DNA from: an uncultured Acidimicrobiales bacterium
GTDB taxonomy: Bacteria; Actinomycetota; Acidimicrobiia; Acidimicrobiales; SHLQ01
Reading direction: 5' to 3'
Length of the DNA stretch: 64,000 nucleotides
NCBI GenBank assembly: GCA_937922235.1
Contig: CAKZVC010000001.1
Location: 1 to 64,000, forward strand
Shown: in pieces, positions 56,803 through 64,000 of the stretch
Numbering within the stretch: the stretch's first letter is position 1
Layout of the letters: the number at the start of each line of letters is the position of its first letter
Position numbers and translations under genes: made by a program
The notes under the pieces: generated by a model
What the model was told of the DNA's origin: nothing
Database searches by the model: none
The model's input: the letters and a program-made list of their open reading frames with translations, nothing else

Positions 56803-58605
56803 ATGAAGACCTGGCGTGCGCTCTTTGGGCGCGACGACGACGTGAACATGCCAACCGACGCCACGGGCTCGGCGGCTCCAGCCAAGCGCTGGAACACCCT
56901 CTCGACCCTTGGGGTCGGAGCGGTTGCCGAAGTCGACGATCGGGGAGCGGTATTTCCTCGAAGCCGTCCCGTTTCGGTCGAAGTGTGGTTTGGGGCCGGC
57001 GATCGCTGGGTCCGCGGAACCGCCGCTGACGGTGTTCGTCAGAGCCGGGTGGTTGGCCTTCCGGTCATCGAAACCCGCCAGCGCTTGGGCGAAAGCGACA
57101 TCGTGCAGACCGCGTGGGCTGACGAGTCCGGCGATAGCCGGGGGCGTGTGGTCATCTCGCTGCTCAACGAAACCGATGTCGCTGCAATCGCAGCTGTCGT
57201 CGTGCGTCCTCAAGGATTGACGTCACCCGGTCGCATCGATGAAGTCCGGTCGGCCGAGTCGTTCATCGTCGTCGACAAGCTTCCACTGGTAGAGCTCGGC
57301 CGAGTCCCCGGCGACACCGTTGGAGCGGTCGATGACGACGCCGACACGCCTGCGCTGCTCGCTCGCTTGGCGCTCACGAAAGACGAGCTCGTCAGCGATG
57401 GCACGTTCACCGATTCGAACGGCAAGGCATCGTTCGCCGCGCTGTTGCCTCTGACGCCAGGCGTCGAACGTCAGATCCAGATCCTCGACGGACGCGAGGC
57501 CACGACTGTTGCGCCAGCCCCGCTCGAGAACATCGTGTCGGGCTGGCGCACGCACCTGACCGCTGCTGCCGAAATCGAACTTCCAGCCTGGCCCAAGCAC
57601 ATCCCGCCGGCGCTCGTGTCGAGCTTGATCGGCTCGGTGGCCGACGAACGGCGCCCGCTCGGCGATGCGTCGTGGGTCCCCGAAGACGACACCGTCCTCA
57701 TCGCTGCACTCGGCGGAGTCGGCCTCGACTGGGCCGCAGCCACCGTCGCCGACCGGCTGCTCGCATCGGTTACCAACGGCGACTTCGATCGAGCTCGCTG
57801 GACTGCGCTTGGCGCTGCGCTCTGTCACCTCGCCGGAACCGGCCCAGGCGACGAAGTACTTCAGCGTCACGGCGAAGCCGTAGCGGCGATCGCCGGCCAC
57901 ACCCTCACCGCTGCCCGTTCCGAAGCGATCGTGCCGTTCTTGCTCCGCGTTGTCCACGCTGCGCACGGCTCAGAGGCTGCTGCCGATGCTGCGGCGATTC
58001 GGGGCGAGCTCAAGCGTTTCGAAGACGGCCTTGTGTTTGCTCGTCATGGCATCGCCACGCCAACGCAGTCGTTCCGCGACGTCGAAGACGCGCTCGACAA
58101 AGCCTCCAAGCCGTACGATGCCGAGACGCTCGGGCTGGCCATGACCGCCACCGCCGATCTCCACCGCCCTTTCGAACCGTTGGTGCCGCTTCGGTCGCTC
58201 GCCGGGTCGACATGGCGCTGGCCCCGGTCGAGTTGCGGCGACAGCCCGCACGCCCGCGCCGCGCTGCTGATTGGTCTCCGGGCGATGGCGATCAGTCAAT
58301 ACCCCGGAAGCTCCGGCCGCGAAGCGATCACGGCAACTGGCCCGATCGACATCGACCTGTTCCCAGGTGCGCAGAAGTCGTGGCTTGGGCAGAACATGCA
58401 AATCTCGCGCATGCCCACCGCCATCGGCCGAGTCTCGGCGGCGCTGCGCTGGCACGGCGAACGCGCTGCGCTGCTGTGGGAGATCGACGAGCCAACCGGC
58501 CCGTTCGAACTCACGTGCACCCAACTCGGCCCCGGCTTCCGAACCAGCGATGCTTCAGGCGAAGCCTTGCTTGACGCCCCCGACCCCGAGGGCCTCAGCC
58601 GGTGA
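56803..58605 (+). CDS. Uncharacterised 600-residue protein
   Basis: No known domain was recognised in this long soluble protein. Its first 250 residues are beta-rich (ISLLNETDVAAIAAVVVRPQ; SFIVVDKLPLVELGRV), the middle is helical with repeats resembling an alpha/alpha toroid (WAAATVADRLLASVTNGDF; IVPFLLRVVHAAHGSEAAAD), and the end returns to strands (IGRVSAALRWHGERAALLWE). The pattern resembles a glycosidase-like or prenyl-cyclase-like fold but nothing decisive. It overlaps the RNase HII start by 4 nt. Confidence 0.75.
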   Translation: MKTWRALFGRDDDVNMPTDATGSAAPAKRWNTLSTLGVGAVAEVDDRGAVFPRSRPVSVEVWFGAGDRWVRGTAADGVRQSRVVGLPVIETRQRLGESDIVQTAWADESGDSRGRVVISLLNETDVAAIAAVVVRPQGLTSPGRIDEVRSAESFIVVDKLPLVELGRVPGDTVGAVDDDADTPALLARLALTKDELVSDGTFTDSNGKASFAALLPLTPGVERQIQILDGREATTVAPAPLENIVSGWRTHLTAAAEIELPAWPKHIPPALVSSLIGSVADERRPLGDASWVPEDDTVLIAALGGVGLDWAAATVADRLLASVTNGDFDRARWTALGAALCHLAGTGPGDEVLQRHGEAVAAIAGHTLTAARSEAIVPFLLRVVHAAHGSEAAADAAAIRGELKRFEDGLVFARHGIATPTQSFRDVEDALDKASKPYDAETLGLAMTATADLHRPFEPLVPLRSLAGSTWRWPRSSCGDSPHARAALLIGLRAMAISQYPGSSGREAITATGPIDIDLFPGAQKSWLGQNMQISRMPTAIGRVSAALRWHGERAALLWEIDEPTGPFELTCTQLGPGFRTSDASGEALLDAPDPEGLSR

Positions 58606-59297
58606 CCGTCCGTCAGCTTCGCAAAGCGCTCAAGAAGTCCGCACCTGGGCTTCGCCATGAGAAAGCGCTCTGGGACGCTGGCGTCGACATCGTTGCCGGA
58701 ATGGACGAAGTCGGAAAGGGAGCCTGGGCGGGGCCGCTAACGGTGGGCGCCGCGATCGTTCCCAAAGAGCGCCGCATCTACAAGGTTCGCGACAGCAAGC
58801 TGCTCACCGAAACCGAGCGCGAAGCCATGTTCGACCGCATTGCCGAGTGGTGCGACGCGTGGTCGGTTGGCCATGCGAGCCACCGCGAGTGCGATGAGCT
58901 CGGCATGTCTGCTGCCCAAAAGCTCGCGGCCCGACGAGCGCTCGACGGGCTTGGCGTCCCAGTCGAACGAGTGCTTCTCGACGGCAAGTGGGACTTCGTC
59001 GGCGATGGTCGGTCGCAGACGATGGTTCGTGGCGAACGCGAGAGCCTGTCGATCGCCGCAGCCAGCATCTTGGCCAAGGTCATGCGCGACCGCATGATGC
59101 GCGAGCTCGACGAGCAGTTCCCCGAATACTGGCTCGACGAGAACAAGGGCTATCCGTGTCACCGGCACCGCTCGGCGCTGCAAGCCGTTGGCCCGTCAAC
59201 CGTGCATCGCCGCAGCTGGGCGTATATGGATTCGCTGGCGTGGCGTGGCCTCGAACGGTTCATTCCCGACGACGGCCAGGGCACGCTCTTCGTCTGA
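58602..59297 (+). CDS. rnhB: Ribonuclease HII
   Basis: The 231-residue enzyme starts at GTG. Metal-binding residues are visible: Asp35-Glu36 in GMDEVGKGAWAGPL, Asp127 in LLDGKWDF and Asp163 in AKVMRDRMM. KGYPCHRHRSAL near 180 is the substrate-gripping region. It cleaves RNA-DNA hybrids at ribonucleotides in DNA repair. The N terminus is about 30 residues longer than typical, basic and probably unstructured. It is co-transcribed with the preceding 600-residue gene. Confidence 0.95.
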   Translation: MTVRQLRKALKKSAPGLRHEKALWDAGVDIVAGMDEVGKGAWAGPLTVGAAIVPKERRIYKVRDSKLLTETEREAMFDRIAEWCDAWSVGHASHRECDELGMSAAQKLAARRALDGLGVPVERVLLDGKWDFVGDGRSQTMVRGERESLSIAAASILAKVMRDRMMRELDEQFPEYWLDENKGYPCHRHRSALQAVGPSTVHRRSWAYMDSLAWRGLERFIPDDGQGTLFV

Positions 59298-59304
59298 GTT
59301 CAGA

Positions 59305-59310
59305 TAACCT
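59305..59310 (+). promoter_or_regulatory. Predicted -10 box before the Nfu-N-like gene
   Basis: TAACCT ends 7 nt before the ATG at 59318 and begins 8 nt after the rnhB stop. It would give a leaderless internal transcript. Confidence 0.3.
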
Positions 59311-59317
59311 GCGACAC

Positions 59318-59650
59318 ATGGGTCAGCTCGTTACCGTCATTGAAAAGCCATCGACTCGCCCCGGAATCGTGCGTTACGTACTGAACCGGGCGCTGAGCGG
59401 TATGGGACACGAGCGCTTCACCCTTGAGACCTACCCCGAGGGTGACCGTCCAGTCGACGAGCTCGGCCGTCGTCTCCTCGACACCGACCAGGTTGCTGGC
59501 GTGTCGATCAACGGCAACGTCGTCACCGTCGAACTCGCCAAGAGTAACTCCGATGGCCTCAAGGAGATCATCGTCGACCTCTACACGTACTACGTGCCCG
59601 GCGTCGAAATCCCCTCCGACGAAGAGCTTATGGCTGCCGTCGAGTCTTAG
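59318..59650 (+). CDS. Small protein resembling Nfu/NifU N-terminal domain
   Basis: The 110-residue protein starts MGQLVTVIEKPSTRPGIVRY and contains GVSINGNVVTVELAKSNSD, then LKEIIVDLYTYYVPG. The strand-helix layout and the GV-x-V pattern resemble the Nfu_N domain found in iron-sulfur scaffold proteins, but the CxxC of the NifU C-terminal domain is absent. Function remains inferred. It follows RNase HII by 20 nt. Confidence 0.6.
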   Translation: MGQLVTVIEKPSTRPGIVRYVLNRALSGMGHERFTLETYPEGDRPVDELGRRLLDTDQVAGVSINGNVVTVELAKSNSDGLKEIIVDLYTYYVPGVEIPSDEELMAAVES

Positions 59651-59681
59651 GTTCCAGCGACTCCGTCGCGATTTTGGAACC
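59650..59681. terminator. Hairpin downstream of the Nfu-N-like gene
   Basis: GGTTCCA (59650-59656) pairs with TGGAACC (59675-59681) and GCGAC (59657-59661) with GTCGC (59665-59669) inside. It starts at the last base of the stop codon. A U-rich GATTTT lies within the descending side, so termination is plausible but not typical. It is not a tRNA. Confidence 0.45.
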
Positions 59682-59779
59682 ACAACTCACGGCCTCACGT
59701 CCCTTCGGGGAGCGTTCAAGCGCCACGCAGGCTGGGCGCCCGAGGCGGCGAACACTCGCTGGTTCCGCGGCAGCGATGT

Positions 59780-60502
59780 CTACCCGGTGGTTGGCTCCGG
59801 GCTTATGTGGTCCAACCGGTGTTGGGTGACCCAGGCGTGCATGGCGATGCCTGATGCCACGCCGGCGTTGATCGACCGAGTCGATCCGAACTGCGCAATG
59901 GAACACACCAGCTGAGCGCGTTCACGTACGGCTTCGGATAGCCCGGGGCCTTCCTGGCCGAACACCATGACGCACGCCTCGGGTAACGCCGTGTGCTCGA
60001 GCGCAACCGAGCCGGGCAAGTTGTCGATGCCGATCACCGGTAGCGATTGTTCGTCAGCCCATGCGACGAACTCGTCGACGGTTGGATGATGGTGCACGTG
60101 GTGATAGCGGTCGGTCACCATTGCGCCGCGGCGGTTCCATCGACGCTTGCCCACGATGTGCACGCCTGCGGTGTTGAAGGCGTTTGCGTTGCGCACGACG
60201 GTTCCGATGTTGAAGTCGTGCTCCCAGTTTTCGATGGCGACGTGCAGTGGGCTCCGAGTTCGGTCAAGGTCCGCCACGATGGCTTCGCGTGACCAATAGC
60301 GATACCGGTCGACAACGTTTCGTCGATCGCCTTCAGCTAAAAGCTCGGGGTCGAAGTGGTCGCCTTCTGGCCATGGTTCGAGGTGAGGCCCAACACCTAC
60401 GACGTGATCGGGGTCGACCGTGTGCTCGGTATCTGTTCGTGCACTGAGTTCGGGATCACTACGTTCTGGATCGCCGTGCTCGTTGGTGGTCTGTTCGGTC
60501 AC
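59780..60502 (-). CDS. SpoU/TrmH-family RNA methyltransferase
   Basis: The 240-residue enzyme starts at GTG. The knotted SPOUT motifs are present: motif 1 NIGTVVRNANAFN (98-110), motif 2 VMVFGQEGPGLSEAV and motif 3 GSTRSINAGVASGIAMHAW. It 2'-O-methylates a ribose in tRNA or rRNA using S-adenosylmethionine. The first 60 residues are acidic and probably disordered. A -10-like TAGCCT lies 6 nt upstream, so the message may be leaderless. Confidence 0.92.
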   Translation of the reverse strand: MTEQTTNEHGDPERSDPELSARTDTEHTVDPDHVVGVGPHLEPWPEGDHFDPELLAEGDRRNVVDRYRYWSREAIVADLDRTRSPLHVAIENWEHDFNIGTVVRNANAFNTAGVHIVGKRRWNRRGAMVTDRYHHVHHHPTVDEFVAWADEQSLPVIGIDNLPGSVALEHTALPEACVMVFGQEGPGLSEAVRERAQLVCSIAQFGSTRSINAGVASGIAMHAWVTQHRLDHISPEPTTG

Positions 60503-60519
60503 CCGACCAGGCTAGAGCC

Positions 60520-62259
60520 CTACCAGTCGAGGACGGGGAGGTCCTTCAACGCAGCCAGCTTCTGTGCTGCTTCTTGGCGGAGCTCGGCTGGCTCGGGGTC
60601 GCCGATTCCGAGCGGCGAGGTGATGCCGAATTCTTCGGTGGGGATGTCGATGGCTTCGCGGTAGCGATCGCCTGCAGCGGAGACGTTGGCCGTGTATTCC
60701 TCGTCGTGGTTGTAGGCAAAGTAGGCAACCTTGCGGCCTTCGGCAGTAGCCATCGTGCCAGTGGCAGCGCACAGGTAGCGGGCTGAGGCAAGGGCAGCGT
60801 CGTACATGTTCTGCGGGTCGCTCTTGTCGTCGGCGTTGCCGTCGGCTTCGTAGAGACGCCACGTCGATGGGATGAACTGCATTGGACCAACGGCACGGTC
60901 GTAGGTGGTGTCGCCGTCGAGGCGGCCACCATCAGAGTCACGAATGAGTGCAAGGCGCTTGATGACCGGAACCGGTGCAGGCGCAGCGGCAACAGCACCG
61001 TCTTCACCGGCAACAGCCGGGTCGGCTGATGCGAGCGCGGCAGGAGCATCAGCAGCTGGTGCCGCAGCTGGTGCAGGAGCCGGAGTAGCTGGTGTGACGG
61101 CCTGCTCTTCCGTCCGGTTGGTTGCTGCAGGAGCAACAGCGCCATCAGCGACGAACTCCGCACCGGACAGAATGCGTCCGTCGAGAGCCGGGCCACGGAT
61201 GGCTTCGGTTGTGTGGCCGTTGACGTTCAACGTCGACTTTCCGAAGTGCCCGTGGAAACTCTCGATCTTGCCGATGCCGGCAAGCATCCACCATTCGATT
61301 CGACAGCCCGGACGTTCCTCTGCGAGCCGGCGCTCAGCAATGACGTACGCGTTCAGTGCAACGAGCGGGATGTCGGTGTTCGACACGAATTGGGGGAGGC
61401 GTTCGTGCAAGGCGAGCTTGTACGCGGACTCGGTGCGCTGCGGCAGGTCGAGTGCGATCCGTCGATGCTCGAGCATCTCGGTGCGTTCACGTCGAAGCAC
61501 TCGAAGCTCGCTGCGCAGGGTCGACAGGTTCGATTCGAGTCCTTGTCGACGCTGGACCCGACGGGCGAGTTCGCTCTCGCGAGCGTTGATCTGCGCGAAC
61601 TGATCCTCTCGGATCTCGTCGGTGACAACCCGAGTGGCGCTTAGACCGGTCTGCGGAATCGAAAGCGCTTCTGCCACGTCGTCCTGATCGATGAACGAGC
61701 GCACCGCGTATTCAGCAATGGCGAGTTTGCGAAGCGAGATCTCGTCGGCGAGCCGCTCCTCGTTGGTGATTTCGTGATCGATCGCGTCGACAAGTTGGGC
61801 AACTCTGGGTGTTCGCGAGGCGATTTCCGTGGCGTTCGTCGCGACCAATTGGTCGAGCGTGTCGATGGCTTGCAGGAGGCGCCGATGGCGTTCGACGTGC
61901 TTGTCGAGCTCGACGCCCTGGGCGGTGTTGTCGGCGTCGGTCTCGACCTGGTCGACGCCAGCCGCGAACACGGTGCTGTCGTGGAATTCCGCAACGTCGA
62001 ACTCGGGCAGGGGAGCGAGCATCGCAGGGTCGAGGTCAAACTGGGTGACCGGGTCAATCCACTCGGCATCGGTCATGGGCTCGGCGTCGACGGTGTAGCC
62101 AATCAGCTCAGCATCGAGCGCATCTTCGGCTTGTGCAACTAGGCGGGAACTAGCCAGCGATGGTTGCGTTTCAGCACCTGCAGGCGCGATGGTTCCCGCA
62201 ACCAGGGAAACTCCAAGAAGGGCACCGAAAACGGGGCGCGGGACTCGCATTTTTGACAT
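60520..62259 (-). CDS. Lytic murein transglycosylase with N-terminal coiled coil
   Basis: The 579-residue protein has a signal peptide (GALLGVSLVAGTIAPAGA) and a long coiled coil (about 115-275). The transglycosylase-like domain is split: catalytic Glu333 is in WMLAGIGKIESFHGHFG, then an Ala/Pro-rich segment (372-432) separates it from AVGPMQFIPSTWRLY at 456 and DPQNMYDAALASARYLCAA. The domain cleaves peptidoglycan glycan strands. The N-terminal coiled coil is like those of RipA/CwlO-type cell-wall hydrolases and may interact with FtsEX-type regulators. Confidence 0.85.
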   Translation of the reverse strand: MSKMRVPRPVFGALLGVSLVAGTIAPAGAETQPSLASSRLVAQAEDALDAELIGYTVDAEPMTDAEWIDPVTQFDLDPAMLAPLPEFDVAEFHDSTVFAAGVDQVETDADNTAQGVELDKHVERHRRLLQAIDTLDQLVATNATEIASRTPRVAQLVDAIDHEITNEERLADEISLRKLAIAEYAVRSFIDQDDVAEALSIPQTGLSATRVVTDEIREDQFAQINARESELARRVQRRQGLESNLSTLRSELRVLRRERTEMLEHRRIALDLPQRTESAYKLALHERLPQFVSNTDIPLVALNAYVIAERRLAEERPGCRIEWWMLAGIGKIESFHGHFGKSTLNVNGHTTEAIRGPALDGRILSGAEFVADGAVAPAATNRTEEQAVTPATPAPAPAAAPAADAPAALASADPAVAGEDGAVAAAPAPVPVIKRLALIRDSDGGRLDGDTTYDRAVGPMQFIPSTWRLYEADGNADDKSDPQNMYDAALASARYLCAATGTMATAEGRKVAYFAYNHDEEYTANVSAAGDRYREAIDIPTEEFGITSPLGIGDPEPAELRQEAAQKLAALKDLPVLDW

Positions 62260-64000
62260 CGACTATCCATCGGCATGTTCGAAATGCTCTTGACCCGATC
62301 GTACCCACCATCAAGGGGACGTCGGGAGACGATGTGCTAGTCGGAACCGCTGGTGATGACGTAATCGTTGGCTGGGCAGGTAACGATGTCATCGATGGAA
62401 AGGGAGGTAACGACATCATTGTCGGCGGTGCGGGCAATGACACGATTAACGGCGGCAACGGCGATGACCTCATATGCGGCAGCAAGGGCGATGACATCAT
62501 TAACGGTCAGGCGGGAAATGATCAGATCTCGGGTGAAGCTGGTGACGATCAGATCAATGGTGGAATTGGAGATGACGTTCTTTTCGGCGGCCTGGACATT
62601 GACACGATTGACGGGAACGCCGGAGAAGACACAATCTCGGGTGGTGTTGGCGATGACGTCTTGGATGGTCAGGCCGACAACGACACTGTCTTCGGTGATG
62701 GAGGCGCAGACGTTATCCACGGGAGCAACGGGGACGACGAACTCTGGGGAAGTTGGGGTCCCGACGAGATCCGTGGCGGAGAGGGTGATGACTTCATCGG
62801 AGGCGGACCTGGGTGGGATCGTCTCTTTGGGTGGAACGGCGCTGATGAGATCCAGGGTGGTGATGGAAACGATTGGCTCTGGGGCGGACCCGGCGATGAC
62901 CTTCTGCGCGGCCTCGGTGGCGACAACGACAGGGTCAATGGTCAAGACGGTACGGACGTATGTGATGGTGAGACTCCGGGCGGTGGCTGCGAGACAGGAG
63001 GCGTAAACGAGCCAACTGTTCTGGCGCCTCTCAAGTGCAACATCAACGGAGCCACCGACGAATTTACCTGGACGACGGTTAGCGATGCCTTTAGCTACGT
63101 CGTTGAGAGTTCCGCTGATGGCGAGACTTGGGATCTCTTTGCTGTTGCTGAACGTGACTTTGCAAGTACTCTCCGTCGGCTTGTTACGGATGCCTTTGAC
63201 CCGTCACTCCAATACCGGGTGCTCGCTGGCGATCGACCATATTCGGCCATTGATCGGCCGGCGGTTGTGGCGCTTGCAAGTTGTCTTGAATCACCAACTG
63301 ACATCGCCGACCCAGGGGTAGCAACGCTCGGCTGTGCAGCTTCTGTCAGATTCTCGGCGACCCTGCGGTGGTCGTTTGACGCAAGTGCAGATGCCTACGA
63401 GGTTGATCGGTCGCTTGATGGCGGGTCCACTTGGGAATTCACCGATGGGTTCACTGCAACCCTGTCTGGTAAGGGCGAGGTAGTCGCCTATGAACCGGGC
63501 GAGGAAAATTCCTACCGAGTTCGATCTCTGTCGGGTGGAGTAGAGCTGCATCGGATGACCTGTCAGACGTGGTCCCCGAACCCGGAACCTCCCGAGCCTG
63601 GGCCAGCTCCCGAAGCTCCCGAGCGGATCATCGTGACGTCCGGTGATGGCATGTTGAACCTCTCATGGTGGCCGGTGTATTACGCAGACTCGTACAACGT
63701 GCTGCTCGACGGTCAGCTGGTAGCAACTACTGCTGACTTCGCGATTGATGTCCCTGATGTTGCAGGTGTCTATTCAGTCGAATCTGCAGATGATGGTGTG
63801 ACCTCCCCACCTTCAGAGCTCGTCAACTACTCGGGTGTCGCCGTGGGCACCTGCATCGCCGTTGGCCTTAACGATGGAACCACCGTGGTTACATGGGAGA
63901 ACGCGCCTGATGGACACCTCACAGTTCTTGACAATGCGAATGGTGTATTCGAACCGCTTGCACCGTTGGCTGATCCCATTGAAGGTCATCATTACTTCGT
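62253..64000 (+). CDS. RTX calcium-binding repeat protein with fibronectin-like modules, incomplete
   Basis: An open frame runs from about 62253 to the right edge with no stop. Residues from about 23 to 230 are some twenty glycine/aspartate RTX nonapeptides (for example VGTAGDDVIVGWAGNDV and GGNGDDLICG), which bind calcium when secreted by type I systems. Cys-containing fibronectin-III-like modules follow (FSYVVESSADGETW; AYEVDRSLDGGSTWEF; PEPPEPGPAPEAPE linker). The start is unresolved: TTG 62253 gives the longest form but there is no signal peptide and no ribosome-binding site, and the divergent transglycosylase gene begins 7 nt inside. Product is a probable surface or secreted adhesin-like protein. 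Confidence 0.75.
   Translation, partial: MTSTIHRHVRNALDPIVPTIKGTSGDDVLVGTAGDDVIVGWAGNDVIDGKGGNDIIVGGAGNDTINGGNGDDLICGSKGDDIINGQAGNDQISGEAGDDQINGGIGDDVLFGGLDIDTIDGNAGEDTISGGVGDDVLDGQADNDTVFGDGGADVIHGSNGDDELWGSWGPDEIRGGEGDDFIGGGPGWDRLFGWNGADEIQGGDGNDWLWGGPGDDLLRGLGGDNDRVNGQDGTDVCDGETPGGGCETGGVNEPTVLAPLKCNINGATDEFTWTTVSDAFSYVVESSADGETWDLFAVAERDFASTLRRLVTDAFDPSLQYRVLAGDRPYSAIDRPAVVALASCLESPTDIADPGVATLGCAASVRFSATLRWSFDASADAYEVDRSLDGGSTWEFTDGFTATLSGKGEVVAYEPGEENSYRVRSLSGGVELHRMTCQTWSPNPEPPEPGPAPEAPERIIVTSGDGMLNLSWWPVYYADSYNVLLDGQLVATTADFAIDVPDVAGVYSVESADDGVTSPPSELVNYSGVAVGTCIAVGLNDGTTVVTWENAPDGHLTVLDNANGVFEPLAPLADPIEGHHYF

Noticed and set aside
59650-59681. tRNA-like fold
   Set aside because: Only a two-part hairpin is present; there is no cloverleaf, anticodon loop or CCA-type end.
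62337-62945. 202-codon reading frame antisense to the RTX repeats
   Set aside because: It is an artefact of the repetitive RTX coding sequence; the plus strand reads as calcium-binding nonapeptides.
1-64000. CRISPR array, rRNA, tRNA, insertion sequence or prophage
   Set aside because: No regular repeat-spacer series, conserved RNA core, transposase or phage structural gene was seen on either strand.

Overview
The window reads as a chromosomal segment of a high-GC Actinomycetota, most likely a marine or aquatic member of the Acidimicrobiia. This is inferred from a WhiB-type iron-sulfur regulator, a DivIVA-domain protein, a CofC/FbiD homologue of coenzyme F420 synthesis, frequent GTG starts, many promoters whose -10 box lies 6-8 nt before the start codon (leaderless transcripts), and a content dominated by uptake and breakdown of small organic osmolytes. 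No rRNA, tRNA, CRISPR array, integrase or transposase was recognised.

Layout. 1-3036: the tail of a TRAP substrate-binding protein, a small membrane protein coupled to a lipoprotein serine protease, a PilZ protein and a nucleoside hydrolase. 3132-8680: ilvD, an SF1 helicase with a nuclease-like tail, and a ureohydrolase, tightly packed. 8713-16727: a polyol locus with a DeoR repressor and mannitol-type dehydrogenase on the minus strand, facing a binding-protein ABC transporter and ROK fructokinase on the plus strand. 16724-20513: DinB-like protein, amine oxidase, TetR regulator and xylulokinase. 20561-29271: a glycine-betaine/methylamine block, with compact heterotetrameric sarcosine oxidase genes (soxD, soxB, soxG-like, soxA), a dimethylglycine-dehydrogenase-like flavoprotein, an MttB-family methyltransferase and a TetR regulator. 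29301-33567: a nucleotidyltransferase fusion, an EAL protein, then ilvB-ilvN behind a leader peptide (MKFRQNLVVVVI) and a terminator hairpin, which together form a clear attenuator. 33574-34666: an AbiEi/DUF559-type endonuclease-like gene bracketed by two near-identical 50-bp palindromes, which looks like a small mobile cassette. 34681-41214: polyprenyl glycosylphosphotransferase, HerA/DUF87-like ATPase, a membrane protein and a thiolase. 41544-49388: WhiB, NUDIX, a six-gene minus-strand run with ribokinase and nucleoside hydrolase, and hemolysin-III-like membrane proteins. 49436-55243: SF2 helicase, DUF952 protein, DivIVA-domain protein, and an ECF sigma/anti-sigma pair between two TM-helix (mechanosensitive-channel-like) genes. 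55387-60502: short repeats, PIG-L deacetylase, cofC, a 600-residue orphan, RNase HII, an Nfu-N-like protein and a SpoU methyltransferase. 60520-64000: a lytic transglycosylase with a low-complexity insert and a divergent, incomplete RTX-repeat/fibronectin-like surface protein.

How it works together. Polyols imported by the ABC system would be oxidised by the dehydrogenase, and the resulting fructose or xylulose phosphorylated by the ROK kinase or xylulokinase. Betaine-type osmolytes would be stripped of methyl groups in the order methyltransferase, dimethylglycine dehydrogenase, sarcosine oxidase. Ribose from nucleosides would enter through nucleoside hydrolase and ribokinase. The strongest second-look items are the palindrome-flanked nuclease cassette, the apparently leaderless ilv attenuator, and two divergent promoters whose -10 boxes overlap on opposite strands.
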